Below, one piece after another: positions 29,890 to 42,318 of a stretch of DNA of 64,000 nucleotides. Position 1 is the first letter of the stretch; each line of letters begins with the position of its first letter. The translations under genes and the position numbers were made by a program. Location of the stretch: NCBI RefSeq assembly GCF_037265215.1, contig NZ_CP147737.1:1706001-1770000 (forward strand), given 5' to 3'. This DNA is from Xenorhabdus griffiniae. GTDB lineage: Bacteria; Pseudomonadota; Gammaproteobacteria; Enterobacterales; Enterobacteriaceae. The notes under the pieces were generated by a model. The model worked only from the letters and a program-made list of their open reading frames with translations, was not told the DNA's origin and ran no database searches.

Positions 29890-30384
29890 TTATTTATTGA
29901 GTATTTTCCGAAAAGCAACTAACTCCGGTGTAGCGATGCGAAGATAATCGCTTGTATTCAAAATAATCGAACGTTCCAGACTACCTGCATTAAATGCCAA
30001 TTCCTCATAACGTTCGAATAAAAACGGATCGGCAACTAATTTCAGATCTGAGTGAAAACTAAATGGAGGGATGGCACCAAAAACACAACGAGTCAATTCA
30101 GAAACTTCTTTTGGGCTTGCCAGAGATGCCCGGCTCCCGCCAACTTGTTTGGCAAGAGTAGCAAGATCGGCTTGTTGGTCAGCAGGCAAGACAGCAAGGA
30201 CATACTGTCGGTAATCCTTTCCTTTTACATGGCAAACCAGGGCCTTAGCGCCTTGCCCTAGCTGGGTTCCTCGTATTTTTGCCACTTCTTCTGAACGGCC
30301 GCCAGTCGCGTGTTCCATAACGCGATAGCGGGCATTGTTAGTGTCTAATAGGGTAGTGAGGCGTGCAAAGATGTCGTTTGTCAC
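29890..30384 (-). CDS. yeaK: YeaK, YbaK-like mischarged aminoacyl-tRNA deacylase
   Basis: 164 residues, YbaK/ProX-like editing domain. Matches E. coli YeaK in IRGTQLGQGAKALVCHVKG, VLAVLPADQQADLATLA, SLASPKEVSELTRCVFGAIPPFSFH and LVADPFLFERYEELAFNAG. The family hydrolyses wrongly charged tRNA; E. coli YeaK acts on Ser-type mischarged tRNA. The start is GTG 30384 with GGAG nine bases upstream. It is divergent from yiaY, sharing an FNR-box region. Confidence 0.9.
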   Translation of the reverse strand: MTNDIFARLTTLLDTNNARYRVMEHATGGRSEEVAKIRGTQLGQGAKALVCHVKGKDYRQYVLAVLPADQQADLATLAKQVGGSRASLASPKEVSELTRCVFGAIPPFSFHSDLKLVADPFLFERYEELAFNAGSLERSIILNTSDYLRIATPELVAFRKILNK

Positions 30385-30451
30385 TAAAATATTCTCCTAC
30401 ATAAGCTTAAAGTAAATGATACCTATTTTTTCATGCTTGCTTCGGCACTTA

Positions 30452-30465
30452 TTGATTTTGATCAA
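30452..30465. promoter_or_regulatory. FNR-type box between yeaK and yiaY
   Basis: TTGAT-TTTG-ATCAA is a perfect match to the FNR/CRP-family consensus TTGATNNNNATCAA. Its centre is 95 bases before the yiaY ATG. TGTAAT at 30493-30498 could be a -10, placing the box about 46 bases upstream of a start site near 30505, close to class II activator spacing. Confidence 0.65.
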
Positions 30466-30553
30466 AATGACGAAAATAGATAAGTGTCACATTGTAATTC
30501 CATTTTTTTACATTCATGTTTGGAATACTTCAGTAAAACTTAAGGAGTTTCAA

Positions 30554-31705
30554 ATGGCAGCATCAACTTTCTTTATCCCGCCAGTGAATAAAATCGGTAT
30601 GGGATGCATGGACGAAGCCGTCGAATTAATAAAAACTTATGGCTACAGGCAGGCTTTGATTGTCACTGACCGCGTGTTAAACGAGATTGGTGTTGTTGGA
30701 ACAGTTCAGGCTTTACTGGCAGATGTTGGAATAAAAAGTGCAATTTATGATGGAACCAATCCAAACCCAACTACGATTAATGTTGGAGAAGGTTTGGCAA
30801 TTCTGCGCCAGCATAACTGTGATTGTGTGATCTCTTTGGGGGGTGGTTCACCGCATGACTGTGCAAAAGGTATTGCATTGGTGGCAGCGAATGGCGGGGA
30901 TATTCGTGATTATGAAGGCGTCGATCGTTCAGCTAAACCACAGTTACCTTTGATTGCCATCAATACTACCGCAGGGACAGCTTCTGAAATGACACGCTTC
31001 TGTATCATTACAGATGTTGAACGTCATATCAAAATGGCAATTGTAGATAAAAATGTAACGCCTATTTTGTCAGTCAATGATTCTGCATTGATGGCAGGGA
31101 TGCCAAAAGGATTGACTGCCGCAACGGGGATGGATGCGTTGACTCATGCTATTGAGGCTTATGTTTCTACGGCGGCAAATCCTATTACTGATGCTTGTGC
31201 ATTGAAAGCGGTGACAATGATTAGCAATTATTTACGTCGCGCTGTTGAAGATGGCAATGACATGGAAGCGCGTGAAAACATGGCTTATGCCCAGTTTTTG
31301 GCTGGCATGGCGTTCAATAATGCTTCTTTGGGATATGTCCACGCCATGGCACATCAGTTAGGTGGGTTTTATGATTTGCCTCACGGTGTCTGTAATGCGG
31401 TTTTATTGCCACATGTACAGAGATTCAATGCAAAAGTTTCTGCTGCACGTCTGAAAGAGATTGCGGTGGCTATGGGGGTTGAAGTTAGTGCTTTAAACGA
31501 TACGCAAGGTGCTGAAGCTTGTATTCATGCAATCAGTGAATTGGCAAAAGATGTGAATATTCCGTCTGGTTTGACTGAGTTGAACGTAAAAGAGGAAGAT
31601 TTGCCAACATTAGCGACCAATGCGTTGAAAGATGCCTGTGGATTCACTAACCCGATTCAAGCATCACATGAAGAAATTGTTGCTATCTTTAAGGCAGCAA
31701 TGTGA
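30554..31705 (+). CDS. yiaY: Iron-containing alcohol dehydrogenase YiaY
   Basis: 383 residues, equal to E. coli YiaY. Group III iron-dependent alcohol dehydrogenase. Predicted metal ligands D194, H198 ([12 protein letters not shown]), H263 (YVHAMAHQ) and H277 (DLPHGVCN) are intact, and the NAD site GGGSPHD is at 96-102. ATG 30554 has AAGGAG six bases upstream; earlier in-frame codons run through the FNR-box region and are not credible. Its upstream FNR box suggests induction without oxygen. In E. coli yiaY is elsewhere on the map, so this placement is a rearrangement or acquisition. Confidence 0.93.
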   Translation: MAASTFFIPPVNKIGMGCMDEAVELIKTYGYRQALIVTDRVLNEIGVVGTVQALLADVGIKSAIYDGTNPNPTTINVGEGLAILRQHNCDCVISLGGGSPHDCAKGIALVAANGGDIRDYEGVDRSAKPQLPLIAINTTAGTASEMTRFCIITDVERHIKMAIVDKNVTPILSVNDSALMAGMPKGLTAATGMDALTHAIEAYVSTAANPITDACALKAVTMISNYLRRAVEDGNDMEARENMAYAQFLAGMAFNNASLGYVHAMAHQLGGFYDLPHGVCNAVLLPHVQRFNAKVSAARLKEIAVAMGVEVSALNDTQGAEACIHAISELAKDVNIPSGLTELNVKEEDLPTLATNALKDACGFTNPIQASHEEIVAIFKAAM

Positions 31706-31804
31706 TTCACTGCATGTTCTGGTCACATCACGATCCACTGACAAGTCCCATTATTTTCCAGGGGATTTGCCAGCGGGTTGAAATCTCTTAATGAAATGTT
31801 CGAG

Positions 31805-32092
31805 TTAAATCCCAACGCAACATTCTTCTTGTAAGAAGTTGATCAGGTTACCCAAATGCTGATAATCAGGTATACATACGATAGTACGGCTGTGTTTCTC
31901 CTGATGGATTAGCCCGACATTCACCATACGGTTGAGATGATGTGACAGCGTTGAAGGGGGAATACCTAGAGCTTTCTGAATGTCCCCTACCGAGGCTCCT
32001 TTATGACCTGCCTTAACTAAAAACCGGAATATAGCTAATCGGTGATAATTCCCCAGTTCCGCCAGACTTGCTGCGACTTCTTCGTGTTTCAT
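31805..32092 (-). CDS. arsR: ArsR-family arsenical-responsive repressor
   Basis: 95 residues, winged helix-turn-helix. The recognition region is GASVGDIQKALGIPPSTLSHHLNRMV. It lacks the E. coli-type ELCVCDL metal site in helix 3; instead it has a C-terminal vicinal pair C91-C92 (QEECCVGI) plus C73, as in the ArsR types that sense arsenite or methylarsenite through C-terminal cysteines. ATG 32092 is preferred over a TTG at 32110, which would add six residues. Divergent from arsP, with an inverted-repeat operator over its own predicted -10. Confidence 0.85.
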   Translation of the reverse strand: MKHEEVAASLAELGNYHRLAIFRFLVKAGHKGASVGDIQKALGIPPSTLSHHLNRMVNVGLIHQEKHSRTIVCIPDYQHLGNLINFLQEECCVGI

Positions 32093-32110
32093 ACGTGTCT
32101 CTGAACCCAA

Positions 32111-32130
32111 ATTTCTATGTTTCTAGAAAT
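32111..32130. promoter_or_regulatory. Operator 1 of the ars cluster
   Basis: ATTTCTA-N6-TAGAAAT, 7-bp perfect inverted repeat. It overlaps the predicted arsR -10 (TATATT, minus strand 32133-32128). The same motif recurs at 32171-32192. ArsR is the obvious candidate ligand. Confidence 0.75.
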
Positions 32131-32156
32131 ATACTTGACAGGAATTGTAATGGCAA
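32128..32156 (-). promoter_or_regulatory. Predicted arsR promoter
   Basis: On the minus strand TTGCCA (32156-32151), 17 bases, TATATT (32133-32128). The start site would fall inside operator 1, allowing autoregulation. Confidence 0.6.
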
Positions 32157-32164
32157 TCTATCAT
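32135..32164 (+). promoter_or_regulatory. Predicted arsP promoter
   Basis: Consensus -35 TTGACA at 32135-32140, 18-base spacer, TATCAT at 32159-32164. The start site would fall at about 32171, the first base of operator 2. It interlocks with the divergent arsR promoter. Confidence 0.7.
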
Positions 32165-32170
32165 CCGTAT

Positions 32171-32192
32171 TATTTCTATAATACTAGAAATA
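32171..32192. promoter_or_regulatory. Operator 2 of the ars cluster
   Basis: TATTTCTA-N6-TAGAAATA, 8-bp perfect inverted repeat and the same core and spacing as operator 1. It covers the predicted arsP transcription start. AAGGAG, the arsP ribosome-binding site, follows at about 32201. Confidence 0.78.
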
Positions 32193-32212
32193 TAGATATA
32201 TAAGGAGCAGGT

Positions 32213-33217
32213 ATGTCTTCGCAATTACAAGAAACCCTAAACATGTTTGTCTTCCTTGCCATAGAGTTATCAGCCTTGTTTATTGGTATTAGTTTGTTGG
32301 TTGGTATTCTCCAGCGGCATATACCTCCATCTAAGGTAGAAGCGTTACTGAGTGCTAACCGGAAAAGGGGATATTTTCTCGCTGCTGTCCTCGGCGCTAT
32401 CACTCCTTTTTGTAGTTGTTCGACTATTCCTATGTTGAAGGGACTGATCCGTGCCAAAGCTGGTTTTGGTCCAATGATGGTATTCTTATTTTCTTCCCCG
32501 CTATTGAATCCCATCATCGTTGTATTGCTTGTTGCTACTTTTGGTCTGACGCTAACCGCTATTTACGTACTATCTGCCTTTCTGATCTCATTGGGGGCCG
32601 GATGGTTGCTACAAGTATTGGGATTTGAACGTTATGTACGCTACGAAGAGACATCTGGTTGTGGAGTTTCTGGGAGTAGTTGCGACGTTAAACCAACAAT
32701 ATCAAACAGTTGTGAATCAATGAAAGCTCCTTGTTGTTCTGCTACCCAAATGACCTCGCAATCTACAGGTTGTTGCGATAGCCAAACCACTAAAGTGGTT
32801 CGCCCAAAAAGTAAATATAGCGGTTTGTGGCAGGATGCTTGGGCAGATTTTAAGAACGTACTACCTTATTTATTCATTGGTATAGCAATAGGCAGTGTGA
32901 TCTATGGCTATGTTCCGACTAGTCTGCTTGAAAAACATGCTGGCTCGGATAATCCGTTTGCTATCCCAGTTGCTGCTGTAATTGGAATACCACTGTATCT
33001 TCGCGCCGAAGCTTTGATACCGCTTTCAGCCGCTTTGATGACAAAAGGTGTCAGTGCTGGCGCGATTCTGGCATTAATTATCGGTGGTGCTGGCGCCAGC
33101 CTGACTGAGCTGATTTTATTACGTTCCCTATTCACATTTAAGCTTTTGGCTGCCTTTGTCGCAGTTATCCTTGCGATGGCAATGATTGCAGGTTACGCGG
33201 CGTTACTATTTTTCTGA
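32213..33217 (+). CDS. arsP: ArsP-type (DUF318) organoarsenical efflux permease
   Basis: 334 residues, about eight membrane segments in two halves. The permease signature TPFCSCSTIPMLKGL (C67, C69) and SPLLNPIIV are present; the second half has GIPLYLRAEALIPLSAAL. ArsP proteins export trivalent methylarsenicals such as methylarsenite. The central cytoplasmic loop is unusual: seven cysteines between residues 150 and 188 (C150, C157, C167, C174, C175, C187, C188), suggesting metalloid capture. It lies downstream of paired operators and upstream of an arsenite methyltransferase, which supports a methylarsenical role. A broader DUF318 role (other thiophiles) is possible. Confidence 0.85.
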   Translation: MSSQLQETLNMFVFLAIELSALFIGISLLVGILQRHIPPSKVEALLSANRKRGYFLAAVLGAITPFCSCSTIPMLKGLIRAKAGFGPMMVFLFSSPLLNPIIVVLLVATFGLTLTAIYVLSAFLISLGAGWLLQVLGFERYVRYEETSGCGVSGSSCDVKPTISNSCESMKAPCCSATQMTSQSTGCCDSQTTKVVRPKSKYSGLWQDAWADFKNVLPYLFIGIAIGSVIYGYVPTSLLEKHAGSDNPFAIPVAAVIGIPLYLRAEALIPLSAALMTKGVSAGAILALIIGGAGASLTELILLRSLFTFKLLAAFVAVILAMAMIAGYAALLFF

Positions 33218-33259
33218 ATGTTCATCCAATAAACGTATCAGGTCGATCATTATTAGAGT

Positions 33260-33364
33260 TATACCAATCTAACTTCAAGGTGCGTGTGATTTCTCTCCGC
33301 GAAGCGGGGAAAAATCAGGTTTCATATCGTGTCGTAAATTGCAACTTGAAGTTTCATGCGTATA
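33260..33364 (+). repeat. Palindromic intergenic repeat between arsP and arsM
   Basis: Forward unit TATACCAATCTAACTTCAAG ... AACTTGAAGTTTCATGCGTATA, written as the halves AACTTGAAG and TTTCATGCGTATA. It ends 44 bases before arsM. It stays open in the arsM frame and so creates a false N-terminal extension. Confidence 0.93.
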
Positions 33365-33408
33365 TGTCAGGACTAAGATTGGGTTTTATTAGAGGTTATA
33401 GGAATAGA

Positions 33409-34491
33409 ATGATGAAAACTAAAGAACAACAATTATCTCAGCGAGTTGAAAATGTACAAAACTATTATGGTACAACGCTTTCGAGCAAAGAAGATCTGGT
33501 AACTAATGTTTGTACTGTAGATAAACCACCTTCTGATGAGATCAAAGCCATACTAAAGATAGTCCATCCAGATGTGCAGCAGCGTTTTTATGGCTGCGGT
33601 ACTCCTTTTCCTCCTTTGTTGACGGGAGCAACTGTGTTGGATTTAGGTTGTGGTGGTGGGAGAGATTGCTTCATTTTATCTAAGTTGGTAGGGCCAGAAG
33701 GAAATGTCATTGGTGTGGATACGACTCTTGAACAAATTGAATTTGCCAAGAGTTACGTCGAATATCACCGAGAAGCCTATGGTTACAACAAAAGTAATGT
33801 ACATCTTATACACGGTAATATTGAGTCCTTGGATCTACTCAATTTACCGCCGAATAGTGTCGATGTCATAGTCTCCAATTGTGTCATTAACCTGGCGACT
33901 GCAAAATCTGATGTGCTTCAGGGAATGGCTCAATTGCTCAAACCTGGTGGAGAAATTTATTTTGCTGATATTTTTTCTGATCGTAGACTTTCCCAAGAAT
34001 TGAAAAATGATCCCTTGCTGATTGGAGAATGTATTGGTGATGTATTGTATTACGGCGATTTTGTACGAATAGCGCGTGATGCAGGTTTTCGGGATATACG
34101 AATTGTTGCAAGTCATTTAAAAACTATTTGTAACAAATCCATTGAAGAAAAGCTGGGGAATGCAAGGCTGTATTCAATGACTCTCAGGTTATTCAAGATT
34201 GAGCTAGAAGATAGTTGTGAAGATTATGGTCAAGCTGCCATATACAAAGGTAATCTCCCTGGTGCTCCCACTCATTTTATGTTTGATCAAGAACAGGTAT
34301 TTGAAACAGGGAAAGTGGTGCCAATATGTCGAAATACAGCAGATATTATTTGCAAAAGCCGATACCACAGCTTGTTTAGTGTGGTAGGTGGAGGTCGTAC
34401 ACACTATGGCGTTTTTAACGGTAAAACTACGCTAAGTAAATTTGCCGCCTCAGTTGATCCCATATATGCATTAAGCAGTTGTGGTTGCTAA
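33409..34491 (+). CDS. arsM: Arsenite S-adenosylmethionine methyltransferase, AS3MT-like
   Basis: 360 residues. Methylates As(III) using SAM. Seen: SAM motif LDLGCGGGRDC (77-87), and four cysteines at C35 (NVCTVD), C63 (YGCGTPFP), C158 (VSNCVINL) and C208 (IGECIGDVLYY). These correspond, with nearly constant offset, to human AS3MT Cys32, 61, 156 and 206. The C-terminal domain (FMFDQEQVFETGKVV ... ICKSRY) also follows AS3MT, and the tail ends SSCGC. ATG 33409 or the adjacent ATG 33412 is the start; 43 upstream in-frame codons are repeat-derived. It follows arsP by 191 bases that contain the repeat. A truncated repeat follows the stop. Confidence 0.88.
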   Translation: MMKTKEQQLSQRVENVQNYYGTTLSSKEDLVTNVCTVDKPPSDEIKAILKIVHPDVQQRFYGCGTPFPPLLTGATVLDLGCGGGRDCFILSKLVGPEGNVIGVDTTLEQIEFAKSYVEYHREAYGYNKSNVHLIHGNIESLDLLNLPPNSVDVIVSNCVINLATAKSDVLQGMAQLLKPGGEIYFADIFSDRRLSQELKNDPLLIGECIGDVLYYGDFVRIARDAGFRDIRIVASHLKTICNKSIEEKLGNARLYSMTLRLFKIELEDSCEDYGQAAIYKGNLPGAPTHFMFDQEQVFETGKVVPICRNTADIICKSRYHSLFSVVGGGRTHYGVFNGKTTLSKFAASVDPIYALSSCGC

Positions 34492-34502
34492 AGCGAGACC
34501 TT

Positions 34503-34553
34503 ATATTTCTTTTCCCGCAGCGCGGGACACGCATCTTAAAGTTGGATTGGTAT
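34503..34553 (-). repeat. Truncated palindromic repeat after arsM
   Basis: Only a degenerate hairpin (CCCGCAGCGCGGG) and one end (GCATCTTAAAGTTGGATTGG-TAT) survive. With unit 33260-33364 it brackets arsM on both sides. The other end is missing. Confidence 0.75.
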
Positions 34554-34643
34554 GATCGGACAACTAGCAGTCACTTCGTACATGTACATATAGCGTGGTG
34601 AAGTGGCTGCTACTTTTCAAGATCTCAATTCCAGTATTGAAAA

Positions 34644-35272
34644 TTACTTTTTGGCTGAGTGCCGTTGCTGCAATTGACGAATGATACTACTGAGGTCGAG
34701 CTTTTGATCCTGGAGTAAAACCAGCAGATGATAGAGCAAATCTGCGGCTTCGTTGGTCAGCTCTTCCCGATCATTGACTGTGGCGGCTAACGCGGTTTCG
34801 ACGCCTTCTTCGCCAACCTTCTGGGCGATGCGTTTTGTGCCACTGGCATATAAGCGAGCAGTATAAGAACTGTCTGGCGAGGCATGTTTTCGGCTTGCCA
34901 ATAATTGTTCCAATTCATAGAGAAAACCCCATTCGGTTTGTGCAGGCGCAAAACAGCTTTCACTGCCTGTATGACAGGTAGGACCAATAGGCTCTACTAA
35001 GGCTAACAAAGTATCGTTGTCACAGTCGGGATAGATACCGACCAAATTCAGAAAATGGCCGGAGCTTTCGCCTTTTGTCCATAATCGCTGTTTAGTACGG
35101 GAAAAAAAGGTCACTTTGCCAGAGTTGAGCGTGACATTTAGCGCTTCCTGATCCATGTATCCCAGCATTAACACGGTTCCAGAGATGGCGTGTTGAACAA
35201 TGACGGGCATCAGATTATCCACTTTTTTCCAATCCAGTTTCTCTATTTCCTGGGTTGTTAATTGTCGTTTTG

Positions 35273-35279
<7 letters not shown>
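34644..35279 (-). CDS. hisI: HisIE, phosphoribosyl-AMP cyclohydrolase / phosphoribosyl-ATP pyrophosphatase
   Basis: Bifunctional enzyme for steps 2 and 3 of histidine synthesis. 211 residues (E. coli 203). The N-terminal cyclohydrolase half has [37 protein letters not shown] and the metal-site CHTGSESCF. The C-terminal MazG-like pyrophosphatase half has [10 protein letters not shown] and [14 protein letters not shown]. It is the last gene of the operon and its start overlaps hisF by seven bases. Confidence 0.96.
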
Positions 35280-37363
<2,084 letters not shown>

Positions 37364-37385
37364 CATAGTTTCCTTTACGCCTTTC

Positions 37386-39577
<2,192 letters not shown>

Positions 39578-39610
39578 TTAATTTTTTATGGCTATCAAAC
39601 CCCGTGGTTC

Positions 39611-40921
39611 TCAGTCTGCATTCTTCAAGACTGCCATACGTAATGTAACGGCATTTTTGTGCGCGATAAGCTGTTCGGCCTGTGCCAGTGTTTCGATAGT
39701 GGGGGCGAGTTTTTTTAATCCTTGTGGCGTGATCCGTTGGACGGTCATTCTTTTCAGGAAATCAGCCAGACCGAGACTGGAATAGGTTGAAGTATAGCCG
39801 TAGGTAGGCAGAACGTGATTGGTGCCGGAAGCGTAATCTCCGGCGGATTCAGGCGACCAGTCGCCAAGAAAAATAGAACCGGCGTTGGTAATCTGCTCAA
39901 CCAGTTGTTCAGGCTGACGAGTTTGGATGATCAAGTGTTCTGGACCATATTGGTTGCTGATTGCGACGCACTGGTCGAGATCTTGCGTAATAATTATCCG
40001 GCTGGCTTGCAAGGCTTGAATTGCGATCTGCTGGCGTGGCAAGGCTATGAGTTGGGTTTCAATTTCATAGATAACTTTTTTAGCTAAATTTTCATCGGGA
40101 GTTAGCAATATCACTTGGGAATCGGGGCCGTGTTCTGCCTGTGAAAGTAGATCTGCTGCGGTAAATACGGGATTGGCTCCGCTGTCAGCGATAACCAATA
40201 CTTCGGATGGGCCTGCGGGCATATCGATTGCCGCGCCGTCAAGCTGTTGGCTGACCTGACGTTTGGCCTCTGTTACCCATGCATTTCCGGGACCAAAAAT
40301 TTTGTCTACTTTGGCAACGGATCCTGTTCCGAATGCCATTGCGGCAATCGCCTGAGCACCACCGATTTGAAATATTTCGCTGATCCCACAGAGTTGCGCA
40401 GCATAGAGTATTTCATCGGCAATAGGGGGAGGAGAACACAAGATAACTTTACGGCAACCTGCAATGTTGGCGGGCGTACCTAACATTAATACGGTTGAGG
40501 GCAGGGGAGCAGATCCGCCAGGAATATAGAGTCCAACCGAATCTATTGGGCGTGTAACTTGTTGGCAGCGAACTCCGGGCAATGTTTCGACGTCAATTTC
40601 TGCCGGTTTTTGTGCTTCGTGGAATTGCCGGATATTGTTCATAGCCTGTTGCATAGCTTGCTTAATTTCTGGGGACAGACGAGCGGCGGCTGCATCCACT
40701 TCGTTGGCAGAAATTCGGATGGTTTCAACAATGGTTTTGTCGAAACGTTGGCTAAGCTCTTGTAATGCCTGGTCGCCTCGTGTTTTCACGGTTGCCAAAA
40801 TCTGTTTCACTGTATCGGCAATATCGTCGGATGCGGCAATAGCCGGACGGGTCAGCAATATTTTTTGTTGTTCTGGCGTACATGCTTGCCAGCGAATGAT
40901 GGTTTTAAAATTAGTGTTCAT
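39611..40921 (-). CDS. hisD: HisD, histidinol dehydrogenase
   Basis: Zinc enzyme oxidising histidinol to histidine in two NAD-dependent steps. 436 residues (E. coli 434). Diagnostic stretches: [61 protein letters not shown] (zinc/catalytic) and [15 protein letters not shown] 40921 is used; a TTG one codon upstream would only add one residue. Five bases separate it from hisG. Confidence 0.96.
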   Translation of the reverse strand: MNTNFKTIIRWQACTPEQQKILLTRPAIAASDDIADTVKQILATVKTRGDQALQELSQRFDKTIVETIRISANEVDAAAARLSPEIKQAMQQAMNNIRQFHEAQKPAEIDVETLPGVRCQQVTRPIDSVGLYIPGGSAPLPSTVLMLGTPANIAGCRKVILCSPPPIADEILYAAQLCGISEIFQIGGAQAIAAMAFGTGSVAKVDKIFGPGNAWVTEAKRQVSQQLDGAAIDMPAGPSEVLVIADSGANPVFTAADLLSQAEHGPDSQVILLTPDENLAKKVIYEIETQLIALPRQQIAIQALQASRIIITQDLDQCVAISNQYGPEHLIIQTRQPEQLVEQITNAGSIFLGDWSPESAGDYASGTNHVLPTYGYTSTYSSLGLADFLKRMTVQRITPQGLKKLAPTIETLAQAEQLIAHKNAVTLRMAVLKNAD

Positions 40922-40926
40922 CAAAG

Positions 40927-41826
40927 TTACTCCATCATTTTTTCAATTGGCAGCACCAGAATAGAACTGGCACCTAATGCTTTGAGTTTCTCCATTGTTT
41001 CCCAAAACAGGGTTTCACTACTGACCATATGCATGGCCACGCGATTTTGGGCGCCTGCCAGCGGCAAGATCGTGGGGCGTTCTGCACCTGGCAGCAGGGA
41101 GATAATCTCTTCCAACTTATCGTTGGGAGCATGTAGCATGATGTATTTGGATTCTCGTGCCTGAATGACGCCTTGGATACGGAGCATCAGTTTGTCAATA
41201 AGCTGCTGTTTGGCTTCTGATATCTCTCCGTCACGTTGGATCAAACAGGCTTTTGACCGATAAATAACCTCAACTTCCCGTAAGCCATTGGCTTCCAACG
41301 TGGCACCTGTGGAAACTAAATCACAGATAGCGTCTGCAAGCCCTGCTCGGGGGGCAACTTCGACTGAACCATTGAGAAGACAAGGTTTAAAGAAAATGCC
41401 TTTTTGGTCTAAATAACGTTTCAATAAGTGTGGGTAAGAGGTTGCGATCCGGGCATTTTGCAGGCATTCCACGTTGGTATAATCGCAATCGAAAGGCATT
41501 GCCAGGGAAAGCCGGCAATCGCCAAAATCGAGGCGGCGTAATATCAGATAGCGAGGATCTTCTCCTTGTGCCTGGCGAGTCAGTAGCTCTTCTTCAAGCA
41601 CGTTTGCCCCAATAATGCCCAGATCGACAACTCCATCCATCACGAGGCCCGGAATATCATCATCACGGACACGCAGAATGTCGATAGGCATATTTTCAGC
41701 GAATGCGATCAGGCGCTGTTGCTGTAAGTTAATTTTGATGCCGCAACTCGCCAGCAATGCTCTGGAGTCATCACTCAGACGGCCTGATTTTTGAATGGCG
41801 ATACGTAAGCGTGTTTTATCTAGCAT
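40927..41826 (-). CDS. hisG: HisG, ATP phosphoribosyltransferase
   Basis: First and feedback-regulated enzyme of histidine synthesis; 299 residues, long-form HisG with a C-terminal histidine-binding ACT-like domain (from about residue 225). Seen: [39 protein letters not shown] and the PRPP-site region [21 protein letters not shown]. Start ATG 41826, first structural gene after the attenuator. Confidence 0.96.
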   Translation of the reverse strand: MLDKTRLRIAIQKSGRLSDDSRALLASCGIKINLQQQRLIAFAENMPIDILRVRDDDIPGLVMDGVVDLGIIGANVLEEELLTRQAQGEDPRYLILRRLDFGDCRLSLAMPFDCDYTNVECLQNARIATSYPHLLKRYLDQKGIFFKPCLLNGSVEVAPRAGLADAICDLVSTGATLEANGLREVEVIYRSKACLIQRDGEISEAKQQLIDKLMLRIQGVIQARESKYIMLHAPNDKLEEIISLLPGAERPTILPLAGAQNRVAMHMVSSETLFWETMEKLKALGASSILVLPIEKMME

Positions 41827-41878
41827 GTTTTGTCCTATCTCAAGATTCAGTTAGTCATTAATTCCTAAAAAGCGGAAA

Positions 41879-41912
41879 CAAAAAACCCCCGGAAAATCTT
41901 CCGAGGGTTTTT
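41879..41912 (-). terminator. his operon attenuator terminator
   Basis: On the minus strand ACCCTCGGAA, 4-base loop, TTCCGGGGGT followed by TTTTT. A second hairpin GGAAGAC/GTCTTCC (41952-41930) lies between it and the leader stop codon, as needed for alternative pairing. Transcription past it depends on ribosome stalling in hisL. Confidence 0.9.
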
Positions 41913-41973
41913 ATCGTATTCGCACCACCGGAAGACGGGTCAAATGTCTTCCAGCACACAGCAGCCTGAAAGA

Positions 41974-42021
41974 CTAGTCAGGATGATGGTGATGATGATG
42001 GTTAAACTGAATACGGTTCAT
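41974..42021 (-). CDS. hisL: his operon leader peptide
   Basis: 15-residue peptide MNRIQFNHHHHHHPD with six consecutive histidine codons; E. coli has MTRVQFKHHHHHHHPD with seven. Stalling on these codons when charged tRNA-His is low prevents formation of the downstream terminator. It is too short for most gene finders. Confidence 0.95.
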   Translation of the reverse strand: MNRIQFNHHHHHHPD

Positions 42022-42318
42022 ATATGCGAATTCTCTATTTTTCTTACAAAAAAAGTTTTATACAAAAATATGCTGTACTGAATAATGGCGGTACGTAACG
42101 TTATGTTTGTGACTAAGGATTGGTTGCTTGTTGTTTAACCTATACGATCTTGTGTATAAAAAGCAAACTTTATTTTAAAGGAGATGTTTGTTTCTTAATA
42201 ACTCATTGTTTTTAAATAAAAATGTGTTTTGTTGCTATTAAACGAATATATGAGTAATGTTAGCCGTGGTTATGTAATAGCCTAAAAATCAAAATGGCAT
42301 TGCTTTTGGGAGGGTAGG
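42022..42318. other. Divergent his/yeeZ regulatory region
   Basis: About 300 AT-rich bases between the hisL start and yeeZ. They must carry the his promoter and the yeeZ promoter. I could not pick convincing -35/-10 pairs. No gene is seen. Confidence 0.5.

Noticed and set aside
33280..33408. In-frame 43-codon extension of arsM starting at a GTG
   Set aside because: Most of it is translated from the palindromic repeat (33260-33364), and the same peptide (RVISLR.AG.NQVSY) is read from another unit at 47483-47586. ATG 33409 gives the AS3MT-like N-terminus.
40865..41164. Plus-strand frames across the his genes (also many over ybiT, metG, clpA and macB)
   Set aside because: They are antisense shadows of well-identified genes, with no independent domains, start signals or spacing.
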